This document shows, piece after piece, positions 9,425 to 17,674 of a DNA stretch of 64,000 bases; positions within the stretch are counted from its first letter, which is position 1, and every line of letters begins with the position of its first letter. Under the pieces are notes generated by a model, which saw only the letters and a list, made by a program, of their open reading frames with translations, had not been told where the DNA came from and ran no database searches. Origin of the DNA: an uncultured Alphaproteobacteria bacterium (lineage in GTDB: Bacteria; Pseudomonadota; Alphaproteobacteria; CAAHEQ01; UBA3637); NCBI GenBank assembly GCA_947627155.1, contig CANQUX010000006.1, positions 17,038 to 81,037 of the forward strand, written 5' to 3'. The position numbers and the translations under genes are program-made.

Positions 9425-10299
9425 AACAAATTACCATTGTCGCGCCGGCTTCACCGGTAACGGAAAATCCCGAAACGGAAAAAGAATTGATCACTGATTT
9501 TTTTGAATCGGAAGGATTTAAGGTTCAATTTTCTCCGCATTGTTTTGACAGCGAGCGTTTTTTGGCAGGCGTTGATGCCGATCGTGCCAAAGATTTAAAC
9601 GAAGCGTTTGCCGATTCGAAAACCGATATTATTATGGCTCTGCGCGGCGGCTACGGCTCACCGCGCTTATTGGATAAACTGGATTATAAAACCATTGCCC
9701 AAAATCCGAAACCGTTTTTCGGATTCAGTGATTTAACCGCCATTCAGTTAGCGTTATGGCAAAGATGTCAACTCATCAGCTATACGGGCTTTAACGCCAA
9801 CTTTGCGACAAAGGCGCAAAAAGGGCGTTTAAAAGATTCTTTGTTTGCGGCATTGGCGGAAAAACCGGTATCGGTGAAAAATTTAAAAGCACTTGTTCCC
9901 GGAACGGCGCATGCTCCCGTTGTGGGCGGAACGTTAACTTTACTCTGCGGCTTGGTCGGCACGCCTTATATGCCGAACTTAAACGGCGTTATTCTGGTGT
10001 TGGAGGAAGTGCATGAAGAACCCTATCGGTTAGACAGAATGCTTAATCAACTGCGTCTTTCGGGCGCACTCTCTCAATTGGAGGGCGTTATTTTGGCGGG
10101 CTGCGAAGATTGTCAACCCAAAGATCCGGCCGACGGTACGGCAGAACAGGTGATGAAAGAATATTTCGGACACAAAAAAATTCCGGTTGTCACAAACTTC
10201 CCTTACGGACACACGCCCGATCATATCGTGTTCCCCATCGGACAAACGGCGCGCTTGGACGCCAATGCCGGAACGCTTGTTTTTGATGAGTTAAAATAA
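9421..10299 (+). CDS. ldcA: LD-carboxypeptidase (peptidase family S66)
   Basis: Serine peptidase that removes the terminal D-Ala from murein tetrapeptides during cell-wall recycling, normally in the cytoplasm. Length 292 residues. It has MALRGGYGSPRLL, the nucleophile Ser103 in FFGFSDLTA, the Glu region VLEEVHEEPYRLDRML (Glu195/196) and PYGHTPDH near the C-terminus, probably supplying the catalytic His. Its ATG overlaps the ligase stop (ATGA), so the two are translationally coupled. Tripeptide made by this enzyme is the substrate of Mpl, which supports a recycling pair. Confidence 0.92.
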   Translation: MKQITIVAPASPVTENPETEKELITDFFESEGFKVQFSPHCFDSERFLAGVDADRAKDLNEAFADSKTDIIMALRGGYGSPRLLDKLDYKTIAQNPKPFFGFSDLTAIQLALWQRCQLISYTGFNANFATKAQKGRLKDSLFAALAEKPVSVKNLKALVPGTAHAPVVGGTLTLLCGLVGTPYMPNLNGVILVLEEVHEEPYRLDRMLNQLRLSGALSQLEGVILAGCEDCQPKDPADGTAEQVMKEYFGHKKIPVVTNFPYGHTPDHIVFPIGQTARLDANAGTLVFDELK

Positions 10300-10309
10300 A
10301 GGATATATC

Positions 10310-12577
10310 ATGCAAACGGAACTGCTTTCACCCGCCGGCAGTTTAGAGGCCGCCTATGCCGCTTTTTATTACGGCGCCGATGCCGTTTATTTGGGTTTAC
10401 GCGCCTTTTCGGCACGGGCAGACGCCGTGAATTTTTCTCCCGAAGAGTTAGATGAAATAACCGCTTATGCGCATACGCACAATAAAAAAGTTTATGTGGC
10501 TTTAAACACGTTATTGCAGGAAAATGAGCTTCCGTTGCTGATGAAGCAGCTGGATATTTGCGCAAAATGCAACGTCGATGCACTCATTGTGCAAGATTTG
10601 GGCGTGGCGCGGGTGATTCGGCATTCTTATCCGCAACTGGCTTTACACGCCAGCACACAAATGGCGGTTCATCATTTAAGCGGCGCATCAGCTTTAAAAA
10701 AACGCGGCTTTTCCCGCGTGGTTTTGGCGCGTGAGCTCACTTTAAACGAAATCAATGAAATAAAAACCAAATCCGGCTTGGAAATTGAAGTTTTCATTCA
10801 CGGCGCGCTGTGTTATTCATACAGCGGTCTGTGCGCTTTTTCATCGTTAACAACGGGACGCAGTGCCAATCGGGGCAAATGCGTTTATGCCTGTCGCGGG
10901 CTTTATCGGCAGGGAACGGAAAAGAAGCATTTGTTTTCCATGAAAGATTTGGCGTTGGAAAATCAAGTTTGTCATTTAAAGGGCTTATCGCTTAAAATTG
11001 AAGGGCGAAAGAAAAACGCGCTCTATGTGGCGGCCGTAACCGATTATTATCGGCGGATTTTGGATACCGGCAAAGCCGATGCGCGATTATCCGATAATTT
11101 AAAGCAAATTTTCGCGCGTCCGTGGACAAAATTACATTTTAACGGTAAAAACAAAAACGTGATTGATTCCGAATTTATTTCTCACCGCGGCTTAAAAATC
11201 GGCGAAGCATTGGGCGTGATTGACGGAAAGCTTTTGTTCTGTCCCACGAAAACCGTTGAACGATATGACGGCATTCAATTGGATTTGCCGGGGTTTGAAA
11301 AACCGTTCGGCTTTTCGGCGGAAAGTCTTTTTGCGGGGCATAAATCGGTGTTTCAAATTGCGGCCGGCCAAAAAGCAAGCGTGCTTTTGCCGCCCAAAAC
11401 ACCGCATATTCCCAAAGGAACGGCCGTTTATTTAGCCTCTTCATCGCGTGTGAAAAGCGCCTACCCTTACGACAAGCCCAAAAGCGGTCTTTATAAAAAC
11501 CGAACGCCGATAACGGTTGATGTTTATTTGGATAAAACAGGCATTTCAGCCATCAGCGGTGAAACAGGCGTTACGGAATCGGTCGCGTTAAGCACGGCGC
11601 AAAATGCGGAAAAAACAACCGGTGCCGTCAAATCGGCGTTTCAAAAAACGCATGAGACGGCTTTTTTTGTTCAAACACTCAATATTCACAATCCCGCGGC
11701 TTTATTTGCCCCTGCTTCGCTTTTAAATCAGATTCGGCGAAAGCTTTTTGAAAAATTAAGTGCGGAAAACAAGGCCGTTTCTTTGCCTTTACCGCCGGTG
11801 CATTTGAAAAAAAGCCCGTTTGTTGAAACAAAGAAAATTTTAAAAACCGATGATGTAACTCTTTTAAAAGAGCTTGATTTAACACCGTTTTTTGAAGTTA
11901 TTATTGTGATAAACAAAAATTCAAGCCCTGCGGATTTTGCCTTTTTACCGTCGGAAAAGGTGCGTCTTGCCCTTCCCGTCATCAATCGCAACGAAACGTT
12001 AAAGCCCGTTATTTCAAAATTGATTGAAGCCGGCTTTTCAAAATGGCAGGTCGGCAATATCGGCGGTTTCGGCTTATTACCTGCGGGACTTGACATTTCA
12101 ACCGATGACACACTGCCCGTTTTAAACACGCAAAGTCTGGCCGAATTGTTTGAAATCGGCGCAACGCGTGTGGCATTCAGCGTGGAAGACACCAAAGAAA
12201 ATATTTCAAAACTTTTAAACAGCGACAGTCGAACGGAACTGGTTATTTATCAAGACACGCCGCTTTTCATTTCTGCCGATTGCATTCGGGAAAATGAGTG
12301 TGCCGTTTGCACGCGCGCTCGTCAAGAGTGGGAAATAGCCGATGTGAAAAACAACAAATATAAAGTGATTTCCGAAAACTGTTTAACAACCGTTTTGAAA
12401 AACGAACCGTATTACATCGGGCATTTGTTGAACGGGTTAAACGTGCCTTTCATACGCATTGATTTTTGTCATCGTCACTACTCGTCGGCCGAAGTGCGCG
12501 CGCTTTTAAAAACAGTGTTATCAGGCGGTAAATTAAAGCGTTTTTATAGTGGAAACTTTGATAGAAGTTTTGCTTAA
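10310..12577 (+). CDS. Peptidase U32 family protein, RlhA-like
   Basis: The 755-residue protein starts with LLSPAGSLEAAYAAFYYGADAVYLG and has HASTQMAVHH, VLARELTLNEI and the signature region GALCYSYSGLCAFSS...NRGKCVYACR, all typical of U32 proteins that serve RNA hydroxylation. It continues through a second half with ECAVC...C near residues 665-690, so Cys for an Fe-S cluster are present in both halves. Length and architecture resemble RlhA (23S rRNA C2501 hydroxylation) more than the shorter TrhP. It starts 10 bp after ldcA and is probably in the same operon. The exact RNA target is inference. Confidence 0.82.
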   Translation: MQTELLSPAGSLEAAYAAFYYGADAVYLGLRAFSARADAVNFSPEELDEITAYAHTHNKKVYVALNTLLQENELPLLMKQLDICAKCNVDALIVQDLGVARVIRHSYPQLALHASTQMAVHHLSGASALKKRGFSRVVLARELTLNEINEIKTKSGLEIEVFIHGALCYSYSGLCAFSSLTTGRSANRGKCVYACRGLYRQGTEKKHLFSMKDLALENQVCHLKGLSLKIEGRKKNALYVAAVTDYYRRILDTGKADARLSDNLKQIFARPWTKLHFNGKNKNVIDSEFISHRGLKIGEALGVIDGKLLFCPTKTVERYDGIQLDLPGFEKPFGFSAESLFAGHKSVFQIAAGQKASVLLPPKTPHIPKGTAVYLASSSRVKSAYPYDKPKSGLYKNRTPITVDVYLDKTGISAISGETGVTESVALSTAQNAEKTTGAVKSAFQKTHETAFFVQTLNIHNPAALFAPASLLNQIRRKLFEKLSAENKAVSLPLPPVHLKKSPFVETKKILKTDDVTLLKELDLTPFFEVIIVINKNSSPADFAFLPSEKVRLALPVINRNETLKPVISKLIEAGFSKWQVGNIGGFGLLPAGLDISTDDTLPVLNTQSLAELFEIGATRVAFSVEDTKENISKLLNSDSRTELVIYQDTPLFISADCIRENECAVCTRARQEWEIADVKNNKYKVISENCLTTVLKNEPYYIGHLLNGLNVPFIRIDFCHRHYSSAEVRALLKTVLSGGKLKRFYSGNFDRSFA

Positions 12578-12749
12578 AGAGTGTGTTATAACTCATTAAG
12601 AAATAAAAATATTTAATCAATATTTTTTGTGAAATTTTTGCGGTTCGTTTTTATTTTATTAAAGCTTTCCTTGAAGAAGCTGTTTTAGGGGCTGATACCT
12701 TATTTCGAAGATAAAAATTTTCTCTTTTTAAAGGCGTTATTCTTTTTCA

Positions 12750-12778
12750 TTGCCAAATGAAAAATAATTTTGTATGAT
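12750..12778 (+). promoter_or_regulatory. Promoter of ankyrin gene 12838
   Basis: TTGCCA (12750-12755) and TATGAT (12773-12778) are 17 bp apart, 59 bp before the start codon. The rest of the 260-bp gap is AT-rich with nothing else recognised. Confidence 0.5.
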
Positions 12779-12837
12779 ACCAAAATAAGTATTATTTCAA
12801 TTTGAGAAAATGCGCTTATTACGAGTAAAAAATTAAT

Positions 12838-14286
12838 ATGAAATATATTTTTGTTTTCTTTTTAAGTTTCTTTTTGTTCGGGGAAAGTTTTGCCGATTCC
12901 CTTCAAACAATTTCAAATCAAGCAATCAGGCAAGATGTGCGCATAGCTCATTCCATCGGCAAAAAAGAGGTTCGGAAAAATCCGCAAAAGAAAACACCCT
13001 CCGAACATGAACGACTTCAAAAATGCCTTTCCGAAAATGCTTTTTTAAAGGCTGTTTATCAAGATAATTTTCAACAAGTGCGCTTTTTCATTCAAAACGG
13101 TGCACTGTTAAATCAGCAAAGCATTTATTTTCATCGCACGCCCCTCTTCTTTGCGCAAACGGCCCGAACGGCACGCCTGCTCATTGAGGCCGGCGCCGAT
13201 ATTTTTGCCGTTGATCAAAAAGGGCTGACCGTTTTATCGGCTGCCGTTCAAAACAACAATCCGTATTTGGTTGAGTTTTTCATTGAGGCGGGCGCACAAG
13301 TCAACAAACGCACGGTTCAAACAAATCAAACGCCTTTGTTTTATGCCCGAACGCCCGATATAGCGCGCCTGCTCCTTCAAGCCGATGCCGAAATTGATAT
13401 AACCGACGGCAAAGGCTTTACGCCGTTAATGAACGCCGTTGCAACAAATCGGGCAGCGGTGGTGCAATTTCTGATTCAAAAGGGTGCCGACGTCAACAAG
13501 CGTGTTTTTAAAACACTTCAAACGCCGCTCTTTTTTGCGCAAACGTCCGAAACGGCGCGGTTGCTCATTCAGGCAGGTGCTGATGTGAATGCCAAAGATA
13601 TTAACGGTTTTACGCCGCTTATGAATGCCGTAAAGGCAAACAATTTATATTTAACGGAATTTTTGATTGAATCGGGCGCCGATGTGCAAGCGCGCACTTT
13701 TCAAAAGCTTCAAACGCCGCTTTTCTATGCCCGAACGCCCGAAGCAGCCCGTTTGCTTCTCAAAGCCGGTGCCGATGTCAATGCGGCGGACAAACAAGGC
13801 TATACCCCTTTAATGAAAGCCGTTCAAAAACAAAAAATCAAGCTGATTAAATTTTTAATTGCCAACGGCGCGAATGTTCATCAATCGGCGGGAAAAGCGG
13901 CTTTACATAAGCTGTTGCCTCAAATGGTAAAAGGCATTTTCAAAGTTTTAATCGGTTTCAACGATGAGCTGAAAGATATTGTTTCAACGGCTGCACACTT
14001 AAAAAAATTATGGGATAAAAAAAATGCCGTTACCGATTATTACAATAAAATGCCGAATGCCGAAGAAACAAGCTTTTCGCAGCTGGCAACAGATGTTTAT
14101 AACGGCACCGTTGATACGGTGAACGGTTATATCAACACGGCAGAACATTTATTTGATGAGGAAACGGTTATGCATTTGGCCCCCACAAAAGAAATAGAAC
14201 GCCTTATTCAAGAATCGGAAGAACTGGCGCAAGAAAACAAGGAAACCGCTTCTCATCAAAGCCCTGATACACAAACGCATCGTTAA
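12838..14286 (+). CDS. Secreted ankyrin-repeat protein
   Basis: Protein of 482 residues with signal peptide MKYIFVFFLSFFLFGESFAD. Ankyrin repeats cover about residues 65-360 and are organised as a two-repeat (66-residue) unit repeated about three and a half times. In each unit a QTPLFFAQT-type repeat alternates with a GFTPLMNAV-type repeat. The last ~120 residues are non-repetitive and helical, ending in a Glu/Gln-rich tail. No strong ribosome-binding site is visible. It converges on the pilin-like gene at 14290 with only 3 bp between stops. Periplasmic or surface protein binding is inference. Confidence 0.85.
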   Translation: MKYIFVFFLSFFLFGESFADSLQTISNQAIRQDVRIAHSIGKKEVRKNPQKKTPSEHERLQKCLSENAFLKAVYQDNFQQVRFFIQNGALLNQQSIYFHRTPLFFAQTARTARLLIEAGADIFAVDQKGLTVLSAAVQNNNPYLVEFFIEAGAQVNKRTVQTNQTPLFYARTPDIARLLLQADAEIDITDGKGFTPLMNAVATNRAAVVQFLIQKGADVNKRVFKTLQTPLFFAQTSETARLLIQAGADVNAKDINGFTPLMNAVKANNLYLTEFLIESGADVQARTFQKLQTPLFYARTPEAARLLLKAGADVNAADKQGYTPLMKAVQKQKIKLIKFLIANGANVHQSAGKAALHKLLPQMVKGIFKVLIGFNDELKDIVSTAAHLKKLWDKKNAVTDYYNKMPNAEETSFSQLATDVYNGTVDTVNGYINTAEHLFDEETVMHLAPTKEIERLIQESEELAQENKETASHQSPDTQTHR

Positions 14287-14289
14287 GCT

Positions 14290-15414
14290 TTACTCTTTCA
14301 AAACGCCCCACACCGTTGCATGGTTTACTAAACCGGTAATCACGCTATATACAACCAATGTTCCGGTATGTCCGGCTTCCAAATCACCGATTTCTGTTCT
14401 GTCTCTCGGCTGCGTTGAATCACATTTAACACCGCCTTCCGGCAAACAGGATATTTTAGCCGCATATCCGTCGGGAGGCGGACAAGACTTCGCCATATCC
14501 GATTGTGCATCTTTATAAAACACCAGCCAATCATCAATATGCCCTTTCATATATAACGTATATGTGTGCTCATAAGGGCCGAATTTAGGATTTGCATTTC
14601 TGATAATACATTGGAATTTTTCTTCACTCACTTCAAAAAACTGCTCCGTATCAATGGAAATAATGCAAGCGTGCTCTTCATTACTGTATGTGCCGCCGTC
14701 CGGACAAGCCGTACATTGCTTTGCCGATTGATCACAATAAGGTGCCGTGTCTTTTTGTTGACATTGACTGCTTTGTGCGCAAACACAGCGATTTTCTTCA
14801 CAAACGCTCCCGTTCGGATTATCCGCACAATCGGCGCTTGTTTTACACCAATTTTCGGGATCATTGTTTTCGTGAACTTCTTCCGCATCAAACTGAATAT
14901 AAATTTCATTATTTTCATCACTCGAACATAAATCTTTTCCCTTATAAGGAAACTCATTGATTTCCATATACATTAAATCGTTCATGGCACCGACAAGCGT
15001 TGTAAGCGGCTTACAAACCCCTTTCGATATGTTTGCAACAACAATATAATAAGCATCTGTTTCGCGACAATCATCAAATGCGGCACCGTCTTTGCGCATA
15101 CAATCATAATCAACGGGATAACGATTATATTGTGTTGATAAATACCCGCTGTATTCACCGTCCGGCGTCTCATCATAAGGGTCTCCCAATATCAATTCTT
15201 CGTTTCCGAGTGCGTATTTTACCTTTAAATCGTTACGCATTAAGTTAATTTCATTTGCTATTTGGTCGGCCTGATAATAATTCATTGCCAATTTATAGCC
15301 CACAATCCCGCCGATAGACAGAATAGCAATAATAGCCAGCACGCCCAGCATTTCAATCATTGAACGCCCGCTTTGTGATTGATTTTGAATTTGTTTTTTT
15401 GATTTTCTTGTCAT
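14290..15414 (-). CDS. Long type IV pilin-like protein with Cys-rich middle
   Basis: Protein of 374 residues. A short basic leader ends in Gly, then RSMIEMLGVLAIIAILSIGGIVGY, a prepilin peptidase site with Glu at +5 and a hydrophobic helix; Arg at +1 replaces the usual Phe. The body first resembles the pilin at 42461 (NEINLMR, KGVCKPLTTLVGAMN). It then has a Cys-rich segment (about residues 190-255) with spacing like EGF-type modules, and a C-terminal domain of unknown type. ATG 15414 follows GGGAG by 8 bases. Its promoter is in element E1. Probably a surface or pilus-tip subunit; assembly genes are not in the window. Confidence 0.85.
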   Translation of the reverse strand: MTRKSKKQIQNQSQSGRSMIEMLGVLAIIAILSIGGIVGYKLAMNYYQADQIANEINLMRNDLKVKYALGNEELILGDPYDETPDGEYSGYLSTQYNRYPVDYDCMRKDGAAFDDCRETDAYYIVVANISKGVCKPLTTLVGAMNDLMYMEINEFPYKGKDLCSSDENNEIYIQFDAEEVHENNDPENWCKTSADCADNPNGSVCEENRCVCAQSSQCQQKDTAPYCDQSAKQCTACPDGGTYSNEEHACIISIDTEQFFEVSEEKFQCIIRNANPKFGPYEHTYTLYMKGHIDDWLVFYKDAQSDMAKSCPPPDGYAAKISCLPEGGVKCDSTQPRDRTEIGDLEAGHTGTLVVYSVITGLVNHATVWGVLKE

Positions 15415-15452
15415 TTTTCGACTCCCTTTCATTATACGAATAGTATACAATT

Positions 15453-15609
15453 AAACGTACCTTTAATGCAACGCGGTTTCAGGGGCAAAATTACCCTTAA
15501 AAAGTGTTGAAACAGGCTTTTTATAACCTATTGATATTGCATTAAATTTACCTCAAAATAAAATTTTTTTGAAAAAATGCAAAAAAAGTGTTGCAAAAAA
15601 CGTACGTTT
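15453..15609 (-). repeat. Promoter element E1 (157 bp, inverted ends)
   Basis: Member of the AAACGTAC...GTACGTTT family. The GGTACGTTT end faces the pilin gene at 15414 and supplies -35 TTGCAT (15471-15466); -10 TATACT (15447-15442) lies just outside at 18 bp. The far end forms an almost perfect dyad around ACGTACGT with TTGCAA arms. The interior matches E8, which also serves a long pilin gene. The gap 15415-15829 holds only this element and the terminator of the next gene. Confidence 0.8.
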
Positions 15610-15742
15610 TTGCAACGCCATATTTTATTGATATTTCAATAACTTAATAAATGATTTTTCTTGTTATTTAAGAGATGTTTCAAACTTTATAATATATTGA
15701 TTTTATTGTTTTTTATAAAAATGCATTCTGCAACCTAAAAAA

Positions 15743-15790
15743 CAACAGGCAGGGCGGAAACTCAAGAAAAACCGCCCTGCCCGCCGTTCT
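15743..15790 (-). terminator. Terminator of pilin gene 15830
   Basis: A GC-rich stem (GGCAGGGCGG with CCGCCCTGCC) around a loop of about 14 bases is followed on the minus strand by a T run. The same hairpin with the same loop follows the pilin genes at 30789 and, more diverged, at 31650. A second, AT-rich hairpin lies closer to the stop codon. Confidence 0.8.
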
Positions 15791-15829
15791 TTGCCTTAAA
15801 AAGACACACTTTTTAAAGCGAATAACCCG

Positions 15830-16273
15830 TTAGCTTTGTTTGAATTCAACTCCGGTCATTTTTGTACCGCTGCTGCATCCGTCATTTTTACCCAAAATGC
15901 TGGCACCGGCTTTGCAAACGGCTTCTGTCGGGAAATCAATATCTAATTTTACAATACCTTTTTTCAAATCCTCATCAGAAGAAGTGCTGTAAGTGATTGT
16001 AGCACCGCCCGGTGTTTTAGAAGTGCCGGAATTAACTAAACCGGAAGAGGCTAATGTGGGGGCTGTCCAATTATTGCCCATGGCACTCGCCGTTTGATAG
16101 CCGGAATAAACAACCACAGCAAATTTATTAGCCATATCCAAAGCTTCATTCGCGCGATAGCGGTTCATAGCCATGGAATAGCCGGCAATACCGCCAATCG
16201 ATAAAACGCCGATAATGGCTAAAACGCCCAGCATTTCAACCATTGACCGACCAGATTCATTTGTTTTTTTCAT
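15830..16273 (-). CDS. Short type IV pilin-like protein
   Basis: Protein of 147 residues. MKKTNESG is the leader, then RSMVEMLGVLAIIGVLSIGG with Glu at +5 of the processed chain and a long N-terminal helix ending in RYRANEALDMANKFA. The globular part is small, with a Cys pair (AVCKAG...DGCSSG) and ends EFKQS. It is a close paralogue of the genes at 30789 and 31650 and shares their leader and terminator, so the three form a duplicated cassette family. AAAGGA precedes the ATG. Role as pilus or pseudopilus subunit is inferred from the prepilin motif. Confidence 0.9.
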   Translation of the reverse strand: MKKTNESGRSMVEMLGVLAIIGVLSIGGIAGYSMAMNRYRANEALDMANKFAVVVYSGYQTASAMGNNWTAPTLASSGLVNSGTSKTPGGATITYSTSSDEDLKKGIVKLDIDFPTEAVCKAGASILGKNDGCSSGTKMTGVEFKQS

Positions 16274-16283
16274 TTTGTTTTCC

Positions 16284-16386
16284 TTTCATTTATGTTGTTT
16301 TTTAAGCTCCCCGAGCCAAAAAACGTTTATTTTTAAGGCGTTAATGCCTTGTTTTCCCTATCGAGAGAAATTTTCTCTCAACAAAT
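16284..16386 (-). promoter_or_regulatory. Conserved structured 5' leader of pilin cassette
   Basis: About 100 bases between the -10 box and the start codon, nearly identical before the pilin genes at 16273, 30789 and 31650. On the minus strand it can form three hairpins: GAGAGAAAATTTCTCTC (16379-16363), AAGGC/GCCTT (16350-16335) and GCTC/GAGC followed by an A-rich stretch next to the ribosome-binding site. A base-pair change in the second stem of the 30789 copy supports RNA structure. Confidence 0.65.
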
Positions 16387-16396
16387 AGCATAAATT

Positions 16397-16552
16397 AAAC
16401 GTACGATTTTTGCAACACTTTTTTTTGATTTTTTCAAAAAAAATTTAATTTAAGCCGAAATAATTGATTTTTTGAGTGTTTTTAAGGGGTGATTTTTTGC
16501 TTTTTGCAGGCAAATTTTGCCCCGGAAACCGCGTTGCATTAAAGGTAGGTTT
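16397..16552 (+). repeat. Promoter element E2 (156 bp, inverted ends)
   Basis: Same family as E1. Here the left end (AAACGTACGATTTTTGCAAC) faces the pilin gene at 16273 on the minus strand: -35 TTGCAA (16415-16410), 17 bp, -10 TATGCT (16392-16387). In E6 and E7 the opposite end faces the same pilin leader. The right end carries GGTAGGTTT, one base off the consensus, and faces a gene-free stretch. The rest of the 16274-16771 gap holds the pilin leader and a terminator. Confidence 0.8.
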
Positions 16553-16640
16553 TATTTGTGCAACTCATATCAAAATAAATACCCTGATGAAAGTCAATCA
16601 ACAGTTTGAAAAATGATAAAATTGAAAAATTTTAAAACAA

Positions 16641-16680
16641 AAAATAAAATCCGCTTCTTTTAAAAGCGGATTTTATTTTT
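16641..16680 (-). terminator. Terminator after gene 16772
   Basis: AATAAAATCCGCTT pairs with AAGCGGATTTTATT around a short loop, flanked by A and T runs on both sides, so it can work in both directions. The copy is at 20829-20868, and almost the same hairpin ends the 569-residue gene at 17675. Confidence 0.8.
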
Positions 16681-16771
16681 GAAGCTTAAATGCCGTTTAA
16701 GCTTTTTCTTGGTATTACGAAAGATTGTTATCGTGATTTTTCAAATTTCCTCTTTGATTAATGTTAAAATC

Positions 16772-17470
16772 TTAACTCTCTTTAACTTCCGTAATTTTGT
16801 TACCCGATGAAGCAAAAAGGTGTTGCGACATATCTTTTCCGGCATTTTCTGTGGCTTCGTTCATGGCTTTGAAGGCTTTTTCCCAAAATTGCGGAGAAAG
16901 AGGAAGACCACCTGCATCTTTAAAAATCTCTTGAACTATATTGGAGGTGAATATTTGTTGTGCCGAAAGGGCACCGGGCAATTCCAAGGCGGAAGCATAA
17001 ATGCTCGCGGCTTGCAACCATTTATTATCCCAGCTTTTTTTGCCGTCGGAAACAGCCAAATCCGTTGCTTTTTCCTGATAAAATTTTAATTTTTCATAGG
17101 CTTGCTTTTTACCGGCACTATCTAAATCTTTCCACTTTCTGATACCCGAAAGCAACCCCGATTTTCCATTACCGCGTTCATCAACATATCCGTAGAACTG
17201 TTTGGCAGCATTGATTGATTTTGAATAAATCATTCGACCCAGCTTATTTAAAAGGCTATTATCTTTTTCAATTTTTTCAATTTTTATATCAAAAACGCCG
17301 GCATCGGCCGGATTGTTTGAAAAAAGCTTATTGGAAGGAATATCCGACAATCTGATATGGAAATCTTCTTTATTATCAATATCATCAGCCACAGTTTTAT
17401 ATTCGTTATCCGTTAAGCCGATAATATCTTTGGCAATAATTTCATAAGCTCTTTTAGTTGATGTTAACAT
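16772..17470 (-). CDS. Unknown protein, 232 aa (duplication copy 1)
   Basis: Not recognised. A soluble, mainly helical, charged protein without signal peptide or membrane segment. Residues ~80-170 (GLLSGIRKWKDLD, NKWLQAASIYASALELPG) align with residues ~110-200 of the 379-residue protein at 19397 (GLLNGLRKFKDMD, QKWLRAAYILSVHMGLPG), so the two are paralogues. AAGGAGA precedes ATG 17470. It has its own promoter in half element E3: -35 TTGCAA (17543-17538), 17 bp, -10 TATACT (17520-17515). Co-regulation with pilins suggests a related or host-interaction role, but that is inference. Confidence 0.8.
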   Translation of the reverse strand: MLTSTKRAYEIIAKDIIGLTDNEYKTVADDIDNKEDFHIRLSDIPSNKLFSNNPADAGVFDIKIEKIEKDNSLLNKLGRMIYSKSINAAKQFYGYVDERGNGKSGLLSGIRKWKDLDSAGKKQAYEKLKFYQEKATDLAVSDGKKSWDNKWLQAASIYASALELPGALSAQQIFTSNIVQEIFKDAGGLPLSPQFWEKAFKAMNEATENAGKDMSQHLFASSGNKITEVKES

Positions 17471-17524
17471 GTAATCTCCTTATCTTTTGTTAAAATATTA
17501 ACCCGATAATGGAGAGTATACATT

Positions 17525-17565
17525 AAACGTGCGTTTTTTGCAACGATTTTTTCGACACTTTTCAA
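17525..17565 (-). repeat. Half promoter element E3
   Basis: One end of the family only: on the minus strand a GTGTCGAAAAAATCGTTGCA segment as in E5 and E6, then the spacer with CGCACGTTT instead of CGTACGTTT. It provides the promoter of the 232-residue gene. The left half of a full element is missing. Confidence 0.65.
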
Positions 17566-17618
17566 TCACTTATAAAAAAAATAAAAGAGAGGAAAAAAAA
17601 ACATTTTAAAACAAGAAA

Positions 17619-17658
17619 TAAATAAAATCCGCTTCTTTTAAAAGCGGATTTTATTTTT
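17619..17658 (-). terminator. Terminator after gene 17675
   Basis: AATAAAATCCGCTT and AAGCGGATTTTATT form the stem, with a T run on the minus strand. It closes the 19397-17675 transcription unit and isolates the 232-residue gene. Confidence 0.8.
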
Positions 17659-17674
17659 GAAACTTAAATGCCGT

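Noticed and set aside
14290..15450. A DGR variable region at the end of the other long pilin
   Set aside because: Its last codons show normal AT-rich third positions and no lectin-like ending.
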